From RZYY01 sp036794825 (lineage in GTDB: Bacteria > Bacteroidota > Bacteroidia > Bacteroidales > 4484-276): a stretch of DNA of 44,572 nt. Position numbers and translations under genes: made by a program. The notes beneath the pieces are model-generated. The model made no database searches and was not told the origin of the DNA. It saw only the letters and a list, made by a program, of their open reading frames with translations. Positions 15,510-24,898 of the stretch are shown here, in pieces. The number at the start of each line of letters is the position of its first letter. Within the stretch, counting starts at the first letter, position 1. Location of the stretch: contig DAIRGA010000036.1 of assembly GCA_036794825.1 (NCBI GenBank), positions 1 to 44,572 of the forward strand, read 5' to 3'.

Positions 15510-18500
15510 TTAATTGAGATAGATTTTTTCTGATTTCACCCCATTTTTACCGGTAACCCTGGCAATAAACAATCCATGAAGCTGAGGTAAAAAGATATCT
15601 TTAAGTTGTCCGCAGGTAACATTCATGGTGTAAAGTTTTCTTCCTGTAAGATCAAAAATATCGAGCTGGCAGGTTTCAGTTTCACCCATCAGGCGTAGGT
15701 CTAAAAACAAGGTACGATCGTAACTATATATATTTATAGGTAGGGGTGAGTGAGGATTTGGGAAATTTCCTTCTTTCAGGTGAAGTACAAAACGCTTTGG
15801 GTCATCTTTCGTGCTTGCTGTAAAAGTGTAAACATTGTTCTTCAGCAGGTCATGTTTTGTTCCTGTAAAAAGATCTTCAATTACCAGCATTTCAAATGCA
15901 AGTTCTTCGAAGCTGACGGTAATACTGTGCGATCCGTTTTCACCGGGTTTGAATGAAACAGGTACCACCGGATGCGCGTCGGTATCGGAAAGCAACCTGA
16001 GTGAAAAATCAACGCCACCGTTGCTAAGGTACAAACTTGGGGCTGATGGGACAAAACTGAATTTTTTTCTCGACCCTCCCTGATTTTCATTGTGTCCGTA
16101 CTCCAAAACCACCTGATCCATACTTTGAGCAGTTTCATGCTGGATTGCCATGGATAATCTGCTGATACCCTCTACGGTAGACTTTAGCCAGTTACCGGAC
16201 CCATTGTGAACGCGCGTATTGTTATTTAGCGATACTGTTCCGGTTTGTGTGGCTGAGACGAAGAAGCCCTGTGTCGGAGCTATGTAGCGGGTAATTCCAA
16301 GTGTACCGATATCATTTCCTGATGCCGAGTTGTAAACACCGTAGTTTTGCGCTGCATCATTCCAAATCCATATATCATATCCGCCGCCGTTAGACTCGAG
16401 AGTACCGCGACTCCATCCGGTGGTGGATTTCCAGTCAATGGATGAGGGATAAGGATTTCCGATGATGTTGCTGCCAAAGGGATCGCCCGTTCCTGCGGGA
16501 TTTCTGGTCACGGGAATCGTTGTATATCCATTATTAAGAAAGCCACTGAAAACCAGTGTTGGATTTGGAGCCTGGTAGGAAACCAGGTATCCCCGCCCGA
16601 CTACAAAATTGTTGCTTCCGTTGGCGGTGAGCCAGTTGGGCGGATAATCAATATTTAAAAGATATACCCATGATGTGTCCGGCTCATACCAGGTGTAGAA
16701 GTCGTAACCGGTGCCATCGCCGTAACTTCCTGATGGTGTGAAAGTCCCTGAAATGGGTTGGTTCGTCATTGGCGAGGAGAGCATATGCCAGGCTTCCGGC
16801 AGGCCGGGTACATATCTTTCGAATGTGGCAGGTACCCCAGCTGTATTATGCACAAATGAACCAGTTCCGGCCTGGCTGGATTTTACCAGGATACCTGTGT
16901 TCCCGGCGGCATTATCTACAACATTGGTTACCGTTAATGATCCATTGGTAGCGATGGTTACCGAACTGTTTGGCTGTACCTGCAAAGTGTTGATTGCCAC
17001 AAATGTACTGATAACAGGTTTATTGGGAACATTGGGTATTCTTACTTTGCTTGTTGTAATGGGAACATTATTGTTGCTCCAGTTCCCGTTATTCTCCCAT
17101 TGCGTATTTATATTGCCGTTCCAAACGATAACAAAATTTCCACCCATGGCAGCAAGAAACGGGTACCCATTGTTTATATCAGGATCTATTGTCCAGATTG
17201 CTGTGAGGTTCCATCCCGCATTCTGAAAAGTAGCCGGGTCTTTCATTTGAGCAGTATTTTTGGCGGTACCACCATCGCTGTAGGTCAATCCTGAAGTCTG
17301 AGTATCCCAGAATGAATTGGAAATTGTGCCACCCTGCCTTCGTCCGATCATTCCTCCGGTCTGACCTGCATTGCCGGACACGAGACCGGAAGAGTAACTG
17401 TTGGCGATTACTGAATTTGATGAAAACTGGCCAATAAGTCCTCCCACACGATTATTTCCGTAAACAGCCCCTATTGCATAGCTATTTTGAAGTGTGCTTG
17501 CATGAAGTTCTCCGATTAGTCCTCCAAACTGATTTCGGTTGCCCGAAGTTCCAAATGGACGAACTTCTGAAGAAGATGTAGAGAGCCTGATTAGCGAACC
17601 AGAATGAGCCCGTCCAATTAAACCTCCAACATTAGTGATTCCGCGGACTTTACCGTTACTATAACACAATTCCACGGTGGCGCCATTGTTTTGGCCAATT
17701 AATCCCCCAACATCGTCACCGCCTGAGCCAAAAACATCCGACGTTGAATAGCAATTAGAGATTAGCGTTCCGGAATATCCGTTCAGGCCGATTAATCCAC
17801 CCACCTGATTTGTTCCTGAAACAACTCCGGTAGAGTGAGAGTTTGTTACGTTTGCATTATTGTTCCAGCCAATCAGGCCGCCAACATCGCTCGATGTTCC
17901 GGTTACATCTGAATTGGAAAAGCAGTTGGTTACAGGACCCTGGTTTCTGCCGGAAAGCCCGCCAACGTATTGCGTACCGCTAACATTTCCGTTGGACGAT
18001 GTATTATTTATAGTTCCGCTGTTGTTGTAACCTGTAATGCCGCCAACACTGCTTGTGCCGGTAACCGATGCGTCAACAACGGAATTTGTTACTGTGGATA
18101 ATGAATTCATCTGGCCGGCAATTCCGCCTGTTAAGGTAGCTCCGGTGATAACCCCTGAAACTGAGGCGTTTTCGATATTTGCATTGCTGTTTAATAATCC
18201 TGCAATACCCCCGGTATAGTTCTGATTAGCAGTCACATTACCCGAAAAACTGCAGTTTTTGATCAGGCTTCCTCCATCGCTCTGACCGGTAATACCTCCA
18301 ACATTACCCTGTCCATTGATGTTTCCGGTAATATTCACATTTTCGATCAAACCGGCGTTGGTTCCCACAATAACTCCAACCCGAGTACCCCCTGTGATTA
18401 CAGCATTCTGGAATTTTATGTTTTTTATTACTGCGGCGGCGCCTGTAGATTTTATCATCGCTACCTCAAATACTCCGGAACGGTTGATGCGGAACCCTGT

Positions 18501-18809
18501 AACTGTAAAGCCCGCCCCGTCAATACTGCCGTTGAACCAGCCGATGGGATTAAAACCCTCACCAATTGCAGTGGATGAGGCATCAATATCGTTTTTTAGC
18601 CGGTAATGTTTATCATTGGGCTGGTTTTTTATGTCCTGTAGATGCTGAACAGTAGAAATTAACCAAGGATCGGCCTGCGTTCCGCTTCCACCGTCAAAAA
18701 GTATCTCTTCAGGCGTTGACTGCGCCAGCAAAACAACGGGAAAGAGTATCAATATGAAAACCAACCGAAAACTCCACAGGGCTGTGCGACTTTGAAAGTG
18801 AGTAATCAT
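15510..18809 (-). CDS. T9SS-secreted GLUG-repeat surface protein
   Basis: The protein has about 1,099 residues. A signal peptide (to VVLLAQ) is followed by about 13 GLUG-type units (GGLIG, GGITG, GGIAG, each followed by a short strand pair) to roughly residue 500. The GLUG region closes with the standard SFWDTQTSG and GYPFL segment. The next 500 residues form beta-rich modules of the kind seen in Bacteroidota surface proteins (WENNGNWS, PEAWHMLSSPM and GNPYPSSIDW). The end is a T9SS type A-like sorting domain (CQLDIFDLTGRKLYTMNV, LFIARV and KSEKIYLN). GLUG arrays are thought to form beta-helices in adhesins. The long open frame begins at a TTG at 18836 that sits inside the TACTTTTG promoter box; I chose the ATG at 18809. 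Confidence 0.88.
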   Translation of the reverse strand: MITHFQSRTALWSFRLVFILILFPVVLLAQSTPEEILFDGGSGTQADPWLISTVQHLQDIKNQPNDKHYRLKNDIDASSTAIGEGFNPIGWFNGSIDGAGFTVTGFRINRSGVFEVAMIKSTGAAAVIKNIKFQNAVITGGTRVGVIVGTNAGLIENVNITGNINGQGNVGGITGQSDGGSLIKNCSFSGNVTANQNYTGGIAGLLNSNANIENASVSGVITGATLTGGIAGQMNSLSTVTNSVVDASVTGTSSVGGITGYNNSGTINNTSSNGNVSGTQYVGGLSGRNQGPVTNCFSNSDVTGTSSDVGGLIGWNNNANVTNSHSTGVVSGTNQVGGLIGLNGYSGTLISNCYSTSDVFGSGGDDVGGLIGQNNGATVELCYSNGKVRGITNVGGLIGRAHSGSLIRLSTSSSEVRPFGTSGNRNQFGGLIGELHASTLQNSYAIGAVYGNNRVGGLIGQFSSNSVIANSYSSGLVSGNAGQTGGMIGRRQGGTISNSFWDTQTSGLTYSDGGTAKNTAQMKDPATFQNAGWNLTAIWTIDPDINNGYPFLAAMGGNFVIVWNGNINTQWENNGNWSNNNVPITTSKVRIPNVPNKPVISTFVAINTLQVQPNSSVTIATNGSLTVTNVVDNAAGNTGILVKSSQAGTGSFVHNTAGVPATFERYVPGLPEAWHMLSSPMTNQPISGTFTPSGSYGDGTGYDFYTWYEPDTSWVYLLNIDYPPNWLTANGSNNFVVGRGYLVSYQAPNPTLVFSGFLNNGYTTIPVTRNPAGTGDPFGSNIIGNPYPSSIDWKSTTGWSRGTLESNGGGYDIWIWNDAAQNYGVYNSASGNDIGTLGITRYIAPTQGFFVSATQTGTVSLNNNTRVHNGSGNWLKSTVEGISRLSMAIQHETAQSMDQVVLEYGHNENQGGSRKKFSFVPSAPSLYLSNGGVDFSLRLLSDTDAHPVVPVSFKPGENGSHSITVSFEELAFEMLVIEDLFTGTKHDLLKNNVYTFTASTKDDPKRFVLHLKEGNFPNPHSPLPINIYSYDRTLFLDLRLMGETETCQLDIFDLTGRKLYTMNVTCGQLKDIFLPQLHGLFIARVTGKNGVKSEKIYLN
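17300..18400 (-). repeat. GLUG-type repeat array (about 13 units)
   Basis: Within the GLUG protein, units of about 25-33 codons repeat the pattern VGGLxGxN followed by xVxNCYSxGxVxG. They are divergent at DNA level, so this is an old protein repeat and not a recent tandem duplication. Confidence 0.8.
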
Positions 18810-18833
18810 AAGATAACTTTTTGAGGGCATAAT

Positions 18834-18864
18834 CAAAAGTAACCGAAATTTTTATACTGCGAAA
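18834..18864 (-). promoter_or_regulatory. Promoter of the GLUG-repeat gene
   Basis: On the minus strand, TTTC (18864-18861) is followed after 19 bases by TACTTTTG (18841-18834). The -7 box is a full consensus match. It excludes upstream starts at 18836 and makes 18830 unlikely, leaving the ATG at 18809. Confidence 0.65.
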
Positions 18865-19092
18865 CCAATTTTTTACAGGTAAAATTTTACAGACTCTGGA
18901 TTATTGTAAATATTTTTCCGGTTTGGAGGCTCAATAACCATGCAAGAAAATTTATTCATCAGAAAATGTGATAATTAGAAAATTTGTGGGAGGGACAATT
19001 TTCCAAAATCGGGAAATTTATTCCAATTAAAGGATTTCGATTTGGCTATAGATTACACTTACAAGGTTTTACACTTGTCAACATTCCAATTG

Positions 19093-19123
19093 TTTCACTG
19101 TTTCTACATTAGAACTATTTTTG
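19093..19123 (+). promoter_or_regulatory. Promoter of the flavodiiron protein gene
   Basis: TTTC (19093-19096), a 19-base spacer and TATTTTTG (19116-19123) fit the Bacteroidetes promoter. The ATG at 19140 is 16 bases after the -7 box, giving a short leader. Confidence 0.6.
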
Positions 19124-19139
19124 CAAAAAATTCTAAATC

Positions 19140-20351
19140 ATGACAAATATATTTGAAGTTACCAGCGATGTGAAATGGATTGGTGTTCAGGACCCTGACC
19201 TTGTAACCTTTGATGTGGTGATGGAGACCCGCTATGGCACTACCTACAATTCCTATTTTATTAATGCTGAGAAAAAAACCATCGTCGAAACTACCAAAGA
19301 AAAGTTTTGGGATGAGTACCGCGCGAAGATCGAAGCAGTATGCGATCCGGCTGAGATAGAGTACATTATCATGAACCATACTGAGCCGGACCATTCCGGC
19401 AACCTGAAGCGGCTACTCAGCATTGCGCCCAATGCCAAAGTTGTAGGATCGGGAAATGCCGTAAGGTATCTGAAAGAGTTGATGTGCAGCGATTTCCCGA
19501 ATATTGTCGTGAAGGATGGACAGACGCTTGATCTTGGTAATAAAAAGGTTCGTTTCATCAGCGCTCCCAACCTGCACTGGCCTGATACGATGTACACATA
19601 CCTGGAAGAGGACAAGGTGCTATTTACCTGCGATTCGTTTGGAGCGCACTTCAGCGATGAGGTCATGTATGAGGAAAAAATCACACGCAGAGATGAGTAC
19701 GACTACTCCTTTAAATACTACTTCGATGTTATTTTGAAGCCTTACAGCAAGTTTATGCTCAAAGCGATCGAAAAGATCAGCGGGATGGACATTGAGGCCG
19801 TTGCCACCGGCCATGGACCGATCTTAAGGGAAAACTGGAAAAAGTATGTTGATCTTTCGAAACAGTATGCCGAAGAGGCGCTGATGCTGCCGGAAAAGCC
19901 CAAAGTTTTCATTCCCTATGTAAGCGCTTACCAGAAAACCGGAAAAGTTGCCGGTCTTATCGCACACGGCATTCGCCAGGCCGGAGATATTGATGTGGAA
20001 GTGAGCGACATCGAAATGGCCACCATCGGCGAGCTGGAGGAAAAAATCACCCACGCATCAGCCTATGTGATTGGCTCTCCAACCATCAACCAGAATATTC
20101 TGCTGCCGATTTACAAATGTTTTGCCCTCATCAATCCTATTCGAGACAAAGGCAAGCTGGCCGGCGCTTTTGGCTCATATGGCTGGAGTGGCGAAGCCCG
20201 CGAACTGATCAAATCTAACCTCGAAAACCTGAAACTTGCGTTTTTTGATGAAGGCGTTTTCGTAAAATTCACGGCAAGCGATGAAGAAAGTGAACAAGCC
20301 ATAGCTTATGGGAAAGCATTTGGGGCTAAACTCCTCGAAAGCAGCAATTAA
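19140..20351 (+). CDS. Flavodiiron protein (FprA family A-type flavoprotein)
   Basis: Flavodiiron proteins reduce O2 to water and/or NO to N2O in the cytoplasm of anaerobes. The 403-residue protein has the two expected domains. The beta-lactamase-like diiron domain has the ligand set His80, Glu82, Asp84 (HTEPDH), His146 (APNLHWPD), Asp165 (TCDSFG) and His225 (TGHGPI). The C-terminal flavodoxin-like domain starts near residue 255 (KVFIPYVSAYQKTGKVA), with GAFGSYGWSGEA as an FMN-binding loop. There is no rubredoxin or NADH-oxidoreductase fusion, so it is a class A enzyme needing a separate electron donor; no rubredoxin gene is nearby. All metal ligands are intact. It probably protects against oxygen or nitrosative stress. 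Confidence 0.95.
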   Translation: MTNIFEVTSDVKWIGVQDPDLVTFDVVMETRYGTTYNSYFINAEKKTIVETTKEKFWDEYRAKIEAVCDPAEIEYIIMNHTEPDHSGNLKRLLSIAPNAKVVGSGNAVRYLKELMCSDFPNIVVKDGQTLDLGNKKVRFISAPNLHWPDTMYTYLEEDKVLFTCDSFGAHFSDEVMYEEKITRRDEYDYSFKYYFDVILKPYSKFMLKAIEKISGMDIEAVATGHGPILRENWKKYVDLSKQYAEEALMLPEKPKVFIPYVSAYQKTGKVAGLIAHGIRQAGDIDVEVSDIEMATIGELEEKITHASAYVIGSPTINQNILLPIYKCFALINPIRDKGKLAGAFGSYGWSGEARELIKSNLENLKLAFFDEGVFVKFTASDEESEQAIAYGKAFGAKLLESSN

Positions 20352-20401
20352 ATTTAGTTTCGACAAAAAGCTTTAGCCTCCGACTGCATGACAGGTTGAA
20401 A

Positions 20402-21295
20402 ATGCATAGCAATCCCTCCTTTACATCAGATACTAAAACTACGGGCTGCCGGCGAAAATGGGTGGCATTCCTTCGTTACTTTAGCATTCTGGCGCTGGCT
20501 GTTTCCCTGGGTTCATGCAGCCTGGAGCGTAATCTAGCACGCGAGTTTGTCGAAGGTCGTGATTCGGTAGCCGTAATGCTCTTTATGACAGACTATGTAA
20601 TCAAAACCAACCTTAAGAACTGGGAAATTGCCGGCTTTGAAAAAATGACCAGCCAGCAACAGGACTCAGCATTGTATTTCAATAGCACTTTTCTAAAAGA
20701 AGTGGATGATGCTTTTTTACTGTCGAGATTTGAAAATGGCCTGCAAGCCGGACTGAAGAGATACAATATCAAGGCTTTCACCGAAGAGCAGCTGCTCGAT
20801 TTTCTCGATATAAATTACAAAGCCTATAAGGTGCTGGTTGCTCAGGTCGAAATCGAAGAGGATATTTACCCTTACCGGGTTGAGGAAATATTTTTTGATT
20901 CTATTCTCTATTACGAGGATTTCAGCCTGAATCTGATTAATATGAATTTGTGGTTCGAAATTTCGGAGATGAATGATCCTAACGCTGTGAATCATCTGCT
21001 TTACGCTACCGACGACATGATGGACGCGCTGGAAGGTAGATTCCAGACCAATCTCTTTTCAGGCGATGTAAAATTCAATTACAATTACTTCCCGGTAAAA
21101 ACGGAGGATATTTACACCCTTGCAACAATGCTTGGCGAAAAGTATGCCGGGTACATCTTCGATTATACGCTAAATGAATATATACACCGGAATTTTCCTG
21201 CAGGACAGCGCCCAAGATCTTATTACACCTATGATCTGTTGACCAGAACCGTGGCGCCGGCAAAAGACCAGCGATTTATCTTCATCAGGGAGTAG
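20402..21295 (+). CDS. Putative lipoprotein of unknown function
   Basis: This protein has about 297 residues. The N-terminus has a basic stretch, a hydrophobic segment (YFSILALAVSLGSC) and a lipobox-like LGSC with Cys at about 39, so it is probably a lipoprotein. The rest is mixed helical and acidic, with no motif I can assign (WEIAGFEKM, DDAFLLSRFENGLQAGLKR, FDYTLNEYIHRNF). The frame opens six bases upstream at a TTG; I prefer the ATG at 20402. It sits 50 bases after the flavodiiron gene and may be read through from it. I do not recognise a family. Confidence 0.75.
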   Translation: MHSNPSFTSDTKTTGCRRKWVAFLRYFSILALAVSLGSCSLERNLAREFVEGRDSVAVMLFMTDYVIKTNLKNWEIAGFEKMTSQQQDSALYFNSTFLKEVDDAFLLSRFENGLQAGLKRYNIKAFTEEQLLDFLDINYKAYKVLVAQVEIEEDIYPYRVEEIFFDSILYYEDFSLNLINMNLWFEISEMNDPNAVNHLLYATDDMMDALEGRFQTNLFSGDVKFNYNYFPVKTEDIYTLATMLGEKYAGYIFDYTLNEYIHRNFPAGQRPRSYYTYDLLTRTVAPAKDQRFIFIRE

Positions 21296-21391
21296 CGGAT
21301 AGTGTTGATTTACAAGGCCTTCAAATCGGTAGTTGCCTGATACTTTAACTTTCGTTAATCTTAATTTAATGTGAGGCGTGTATTTTACAGT

Positions 21392-21399
21392 TACCTTTG
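21392..21399 (+). promoter_or_regulatory. -7 promoter box of the EF-G gene
   Basis: TACCTTTG matches TAnnTTTG. It lies 53 bases ahead of the ATG at 21453. No good -33 box is seen at the usual spacing. It indicates that this gene is transcribed on its own rather than from a str-type operon. Confidence 0.55.
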
Positions 21400-21452
21400 C
21401 CGCCGTTTAAAAAAAATCAGTTTTTCATCAATTTATTAATTATCAATTAGAA

Positions 21453-23525
21453 ATGACATTATCAAAACTAAGAAATATTGGTATTGCCGCACATATTGAC
21501 GCCGGCAAGACCACTCTTTCGGAACGCATACTTTTTTACACCGGCACCACACGCAAACTCGGCGAAGTACACGATGGCCAGGCTACGATGGATTTTATGA
21601 AGCAGGAGCAGGAGCGGGGTATTACCATTGCTTCGGCTGCCATCACCTGCAACTGGAAAGAGAACCAGATCAACCTGATTGACACCCCGGGACACGTTGA
21701 TTTTACCGTTGAAGTTGAACGTTCACTGCGTGTACTTGATGGAATGGTAGCGGTTTTCTGCGCTGTGGGTGGTGTTGAGCCTCAAAGTGAAACGGTTTGG
21801 AACCAGGCCGATCGCTACAGGGTTCCCCGCATCGCTTTCATCAATAAAATGGATAGAACCGGCGCTGATTTCGCCGAGGTGGTCGGGCAGATGAATGAAT
21901 ACCTCGATGCCAATGCTGTTCCGTTTCATCTCCCAATAGGGTCGGAGGAGAATTTCGAAGGAATGGTTGACCTGGTCGAAAATAAAGCTTTGCACTTCAA
22001 GTCAGGCGACCCGGTGGAATACCCGATACCGGAAGATATGAAAGCCCAGGTGCACACCGCCCGCCAGTTTATGATCGAAAAACTTGCCGAGTACGACGAG
22101 GAGCTTTTCGAACTCTTTTTGGAAGAAGAACCAATTTCAACCTCATTAATCAGGAAAGCAGCGCGCAATGCGACGCTGAAGCTCGAAATCACTCCGGTAC
22201 TGTGTGGCGCTGCCTATAAGAATAAAGGTGTACAAAACCTGCTGGATGCTGTGGTGGATTATCTGCCCTCCCCGCTGGATATCGGCGCTGTGGTGGGTGT
22301 TGATGTGGATAACCCTGAAAAAACCCATACCCGTAATCCTTCAGCTAAGGATCCGTTCTCGGCATTAGCCTTCAAATTGATCCATGATCCTTATGTTGGC
22401 CAACAAACATTTATCCGTATTTTTTCCGGCGCCATCAAAAGCGGGATGCAGATATACAATTCAACTAAACTGAAGTATGAAAGGGTTGGCAGGATTTTCA
22501 GGATCAAGGCTAAGGAGAGGATCGAAATTTCTGAAGCTGGTCCCGGAGATATTGTTGCTTTGGTGGGAATGAAATTCACCAAAACCGGCGACACGCTTTG
22601 CGATAACGATCATCCGCTGCTTCTGGAGAATATTCACATTCCGCCAACGGTGATCGAGCTAAAAATCAATCCTTCAAACCGTAAAGATCAGAGTAAACTG
22701 GGCGAAGCGCTGGCAAAACTGGCCAACGAAGACCCCTCTTTCAATGTAAGATTCAACAACGAAACCGATGAAACCATCGTTTCTGGGATGGGAGAGTTGC
22801 ATCTCGAAATCATCATTGACAGGCTGAAAACCGAATTCGGTGTAGAAGTGATTGTTGGCGAACCTTCGGTGGCTTATCGCGAAACCATTACACAGGAAAC
22901 AGAATACAACTACAAACATTCTAAGCAAACCGGTGGCCGCGGGCAGTATGCTCACACCGTTATGCGTCTTGAACCCAATGATGGCAACGGTTACGAGTTT
23001 GTTGACAAAATCAAGGGCGGCGTGATACCCGGCGAATTTGTTACATCGGTGAACAAAGGTATCGTTAAGACTCTCGAAGGCGGTGTTCTGGCCGGTTTCC
23101 CGGTAGTTGATGTCAAAGTGGTGCTACTCGATGGAAGTTTCCACCCGGTTGATTCATCGGATATGGCTTTCCAGACGTGCGCCTCCATTTGCTTCAAGAG
23201 CGGCTTCATGAAAGGAAACCCAATCCTGCTCGAGCCTATCATGAAAATTGAGATCAATACACCCGATGATTTCATCGGAAATGTAGTGGGCGATCTTAAC
23301 AAGCGCAGGGGCAAAATCGAATCCATGCGCCGTTTTCGTAAGGGAGCCCAAAAACTCAATGGTACTGTGCCTTTGATGGAGATGTTCGGTTACGCCACTG
23401 CATTGCGGAATATCACCAGCGGCCGTGCCAATTATTCGATGGAATTCTTTAAATACATGCCAGTTGGCGCCGGAATCCAGGAGCAGGTGCTCAAAAAACT
23501 GGAAGCCGAGAAGAAACAGCAATAA
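21453..23525 (+). CDS. fusA: Elongation factor G (isolated paralogue-like copy)
   Basis: EF-G is the GTPase that moves tRNA and mRNA through the ribosome and, with RRF, splits ribosomes. The 690-residue protein is full length. It has G1 AHIDAGKTT (13-21), switch I QEQERGITI, G3 DTPGHVDF and G4 NKMD, and domain IV with GGRGQYAHT and PGEFVTSVNKGI. GTPase residues, including the catalytic His of DTPGH, are intact. It is not in a str operon: the neighbours are a lipoprotein gene and a convergent MATE exporter, and there is no rpsL, rpsG or tuf. The start MTLSKLRNIGIAAHIDAG is shorter than in the str-operon copies I know. I infer a second EF-G copy, possibly specialised, but a single relocated copy cannot be excluded. 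Confidence 0.93.
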   Translation: MTLSKLRNIGIAAHIDAGKTTLSERILFYTGTTRKLGEVHDGQATMDFMKQEQERGITIASAAITCNWKENQINLIDTPGHVDFTVEVERSLRVLDGMVAVFCAVGGVEPQSETVWNQADRYRVPRIAFINKMDRTGADFAEVVGQMNEYLDANAVPFHLPIGSEENFEGMVDLVENKALHFKSGDPVEYPIPEDMKAQVHTARQFMIEKLAEYDEELFELFLEEEPISTSLIRKAARNATLKLEITPVLCGAAYKNKGVQNLLDAVVDYLPSPLDIGAVVGVDVDNPEKTHTRNPSAKDPFSALAFKLIHDPYVGQQTFIRIFSGAIKSGMQIYNSTKLKYERVGRIFRIKAKERIEISEAGPGDIVALVGMKFTKTGDTLCDNDHPLLLENIHIPPTVIELKINPSNRKDQSKLGEALAKLANEDPSFNVRFNNETDETIVSGMGELHLEIIIDRLKTEFGVEVIVGEPSVAYRETITQETEYNYKHSKQTGGRGQYAHTVMRLEPNDGNGYEFVDKIKGGVIPGEFVTSVNKGIVKTLEGGVLAGFPVVDVKVVLLDGSFHPVDSSDMAFQTCASICFKSGFMKGNPILLEPIMKIEINTPDDFIGNVVGDLNKRRGKIESMRRFRKGAQKLNGTVPLMEMFGYATALRNITSGRANYSMEFFKYMPVGAGIQEQVLKKLEAEKKQQ

Positions 23526-23540
23526 TTAGCCAGACTATTC

Positions 23541-23590
23541 AGGAGTGATCAGATGATTTTTCGGGATTGTTTGATCACTCCTTTTGTTTT
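23541..23590 (+). terminator. Terminator of EF-G, embedded in the MATE gene 3' end
   Basis: AGGAGTGATCA (23541-23551) and TGATCACTCCT (23572-23582) form a perfect 11-bp stem followed by TTTGTTTT. It follows the EF-G stop by 16 bases. The stop codon and last codons of the convergent MATE gene (stop at 23549-23551) lie within the hairpin. Confidence 0.8.
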
Positions 23591-24898
23591 CCATCGTCCG
23601 GTAAGATAATAAAGGTAAGTCAGAACCATTCCGATTCCCCAGCCAATTGGAACCGCCCACCAGATTCCTGTAACACCAATCCGGCCTGCCAGAATATAGG
23701 AAGCCGGAATACGGATAATCCAAAGCGCAATCAGTGTGATGAACATTGGGATTAGTGTGTCACCGGCTCCGCGCATCACGGCGTTGATGACGAACAATGA
23801 TGAGAAGAGGATATAGAAAGAGCCAACGATCACCAGGTAATCATTTCCGACATCAATGATGGCTTCGTCGGGGGTAAAAAATCCCATCAGGTTTTTTCCG
23901 AATAAAATCACAATCGCGCTGAAAAGCAACGAAATAGCGCACGTAATTAGCCACGTGGCCCACAATCCTGCCCTTACACGCTCAGGCTTGTTGGCGCCAA
24001 TATTTTGCCCTACGAAGGCCGAAAGAGCGGCGGCAAAGTTCATCGCCAGCATCGAAGCGAACGAGTCAATACGGTTGGCCACACTGTAAGCAGCGATGGT
24101 TACCGTACCAAACTGATTTACAATGCCATACAAAGCAATTAACCCGGTGGCAACAAACGTTTGCTGCATTCCCGTGGGCAATCCAATGCGAAGGCTGGTT
24201 TTGAAAATTTCATAATTGAAAGTGTACTTCCTCCACGAAAGGTTCATTACAGCATGTTTCCTGTTGAGGTAGATCACTGCAGTAACAAGAGCGCCAGCCT
24301 GCGAAATGATGGTGGCATACGCTGCGCCGGCAATACCCATTTTGAAAACGACAACGAAGAGCAAGTCCAGAAATATGTTGGTAATGGTGGAGATTATGAG
24401 AAAAATTAAAGGTGTTTTGGAATCGCCAAGCCCGCGCAAAATGGCGCTGATCCCATTAAATCCAAAAAAGAAAATAGATCCGGCAAAGTAGATATTCAGG
24501 TAAATACTGGCGTTTGGGATAACCTCCTCCGGCAGGCCTGTTAACCGGAAAATCGGCCCGCTGAAGGCAATCCCGACAATTGTGGTTATCAGCGAAGCAA
24601 AAAACAGAATAATGTAAGAAGTATCAATGGTTTGCTTCACCTTTTCGATTTCTTTGGCGCCGAAATACTGTGAGATGATAATGGTAAACCCCATGGAAAG
24701 CCCGATCATCATGGCTACCAGCAGGAAGATTATCGGGAATGCCGCGCCAACCGCTGCCAAGGCCTCTTTGCCGATGTAGTGCCCGATAACAATACTGTCC
24801 ACAACATTGTAGAGTTGCTGAAATACATTGCCATACACCATTGGCATGGCAAATTGCATGATCAGTTTTCCTTCATTTCCAACGGTCAGGTCTTTCAT
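23549..24898 (-). CDS. MATE-family multidrug/cation efflux transporter
   Basis: This 449-residue inner-membrane protein has about 12 hydrophobic segments. MATE exporters move drugs or metabolites out in exchange for Na+ or H+. The N-terminus MKDLTVGNEGKLIMQFAMPM and the segment QQLYNVVDSIVIGHYIG are the family signature, and a second-half repeat is visible (IGLPTGMQQTFVATGLIAL, NRIDSFASMLAMNFAAALSA). The substrate cannot be predicted. The gene is convergent with EF-G and its last few codons form part of the EF-G terminator. A TACATTTG box lies 37 bases upstream of the start. Confidence 0.94.
   Translation of the reverse strand: MKDLTVGNEGKLIMQFAMPMVYGNVFQQLYNVVDSIVIGHYIGKEALAAVGAAFPIIFLLVAMMIGLSMGFTIIISQYFGAKEIEKVKQTIDTSYIILFFASLITTIVGIAFSGPIFRLTGLPEEVIPNASIYLNIYFAGSIFFFGFNGISAILRGLGDSKTPLIFLIISTITNIFLDLLFVVVFKMGIAGAAYATIISQAGALVTAVIYLNRKHAVMNLSWRKYTFNYEIFKTSLRIGLPTGMQQTFVATGLIALYGIVNQFGTVTIAAYSVANRIDSFASMLAMNFAAALSAFVGQNIGANKPERVRAGLWATWLITCAISLLFSAIVILFGKNLMGFFTPDEAIIDVGNDYLVIVGSFYILFSSLFVINAVMRGAGDTLIPMFITLIALWIIRIPASYILAGRIGVTGIWWAVPIGWGIGMVLTYLYYLTGRWKTKGVIKQSRKII

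Noticed and set aside
17300..18400. Possible CRISPR-like periodic array
   Set aside because: The periodicity comes from GLUG protein repeats within an open frame; repeats are divergent and no cas genes are present.
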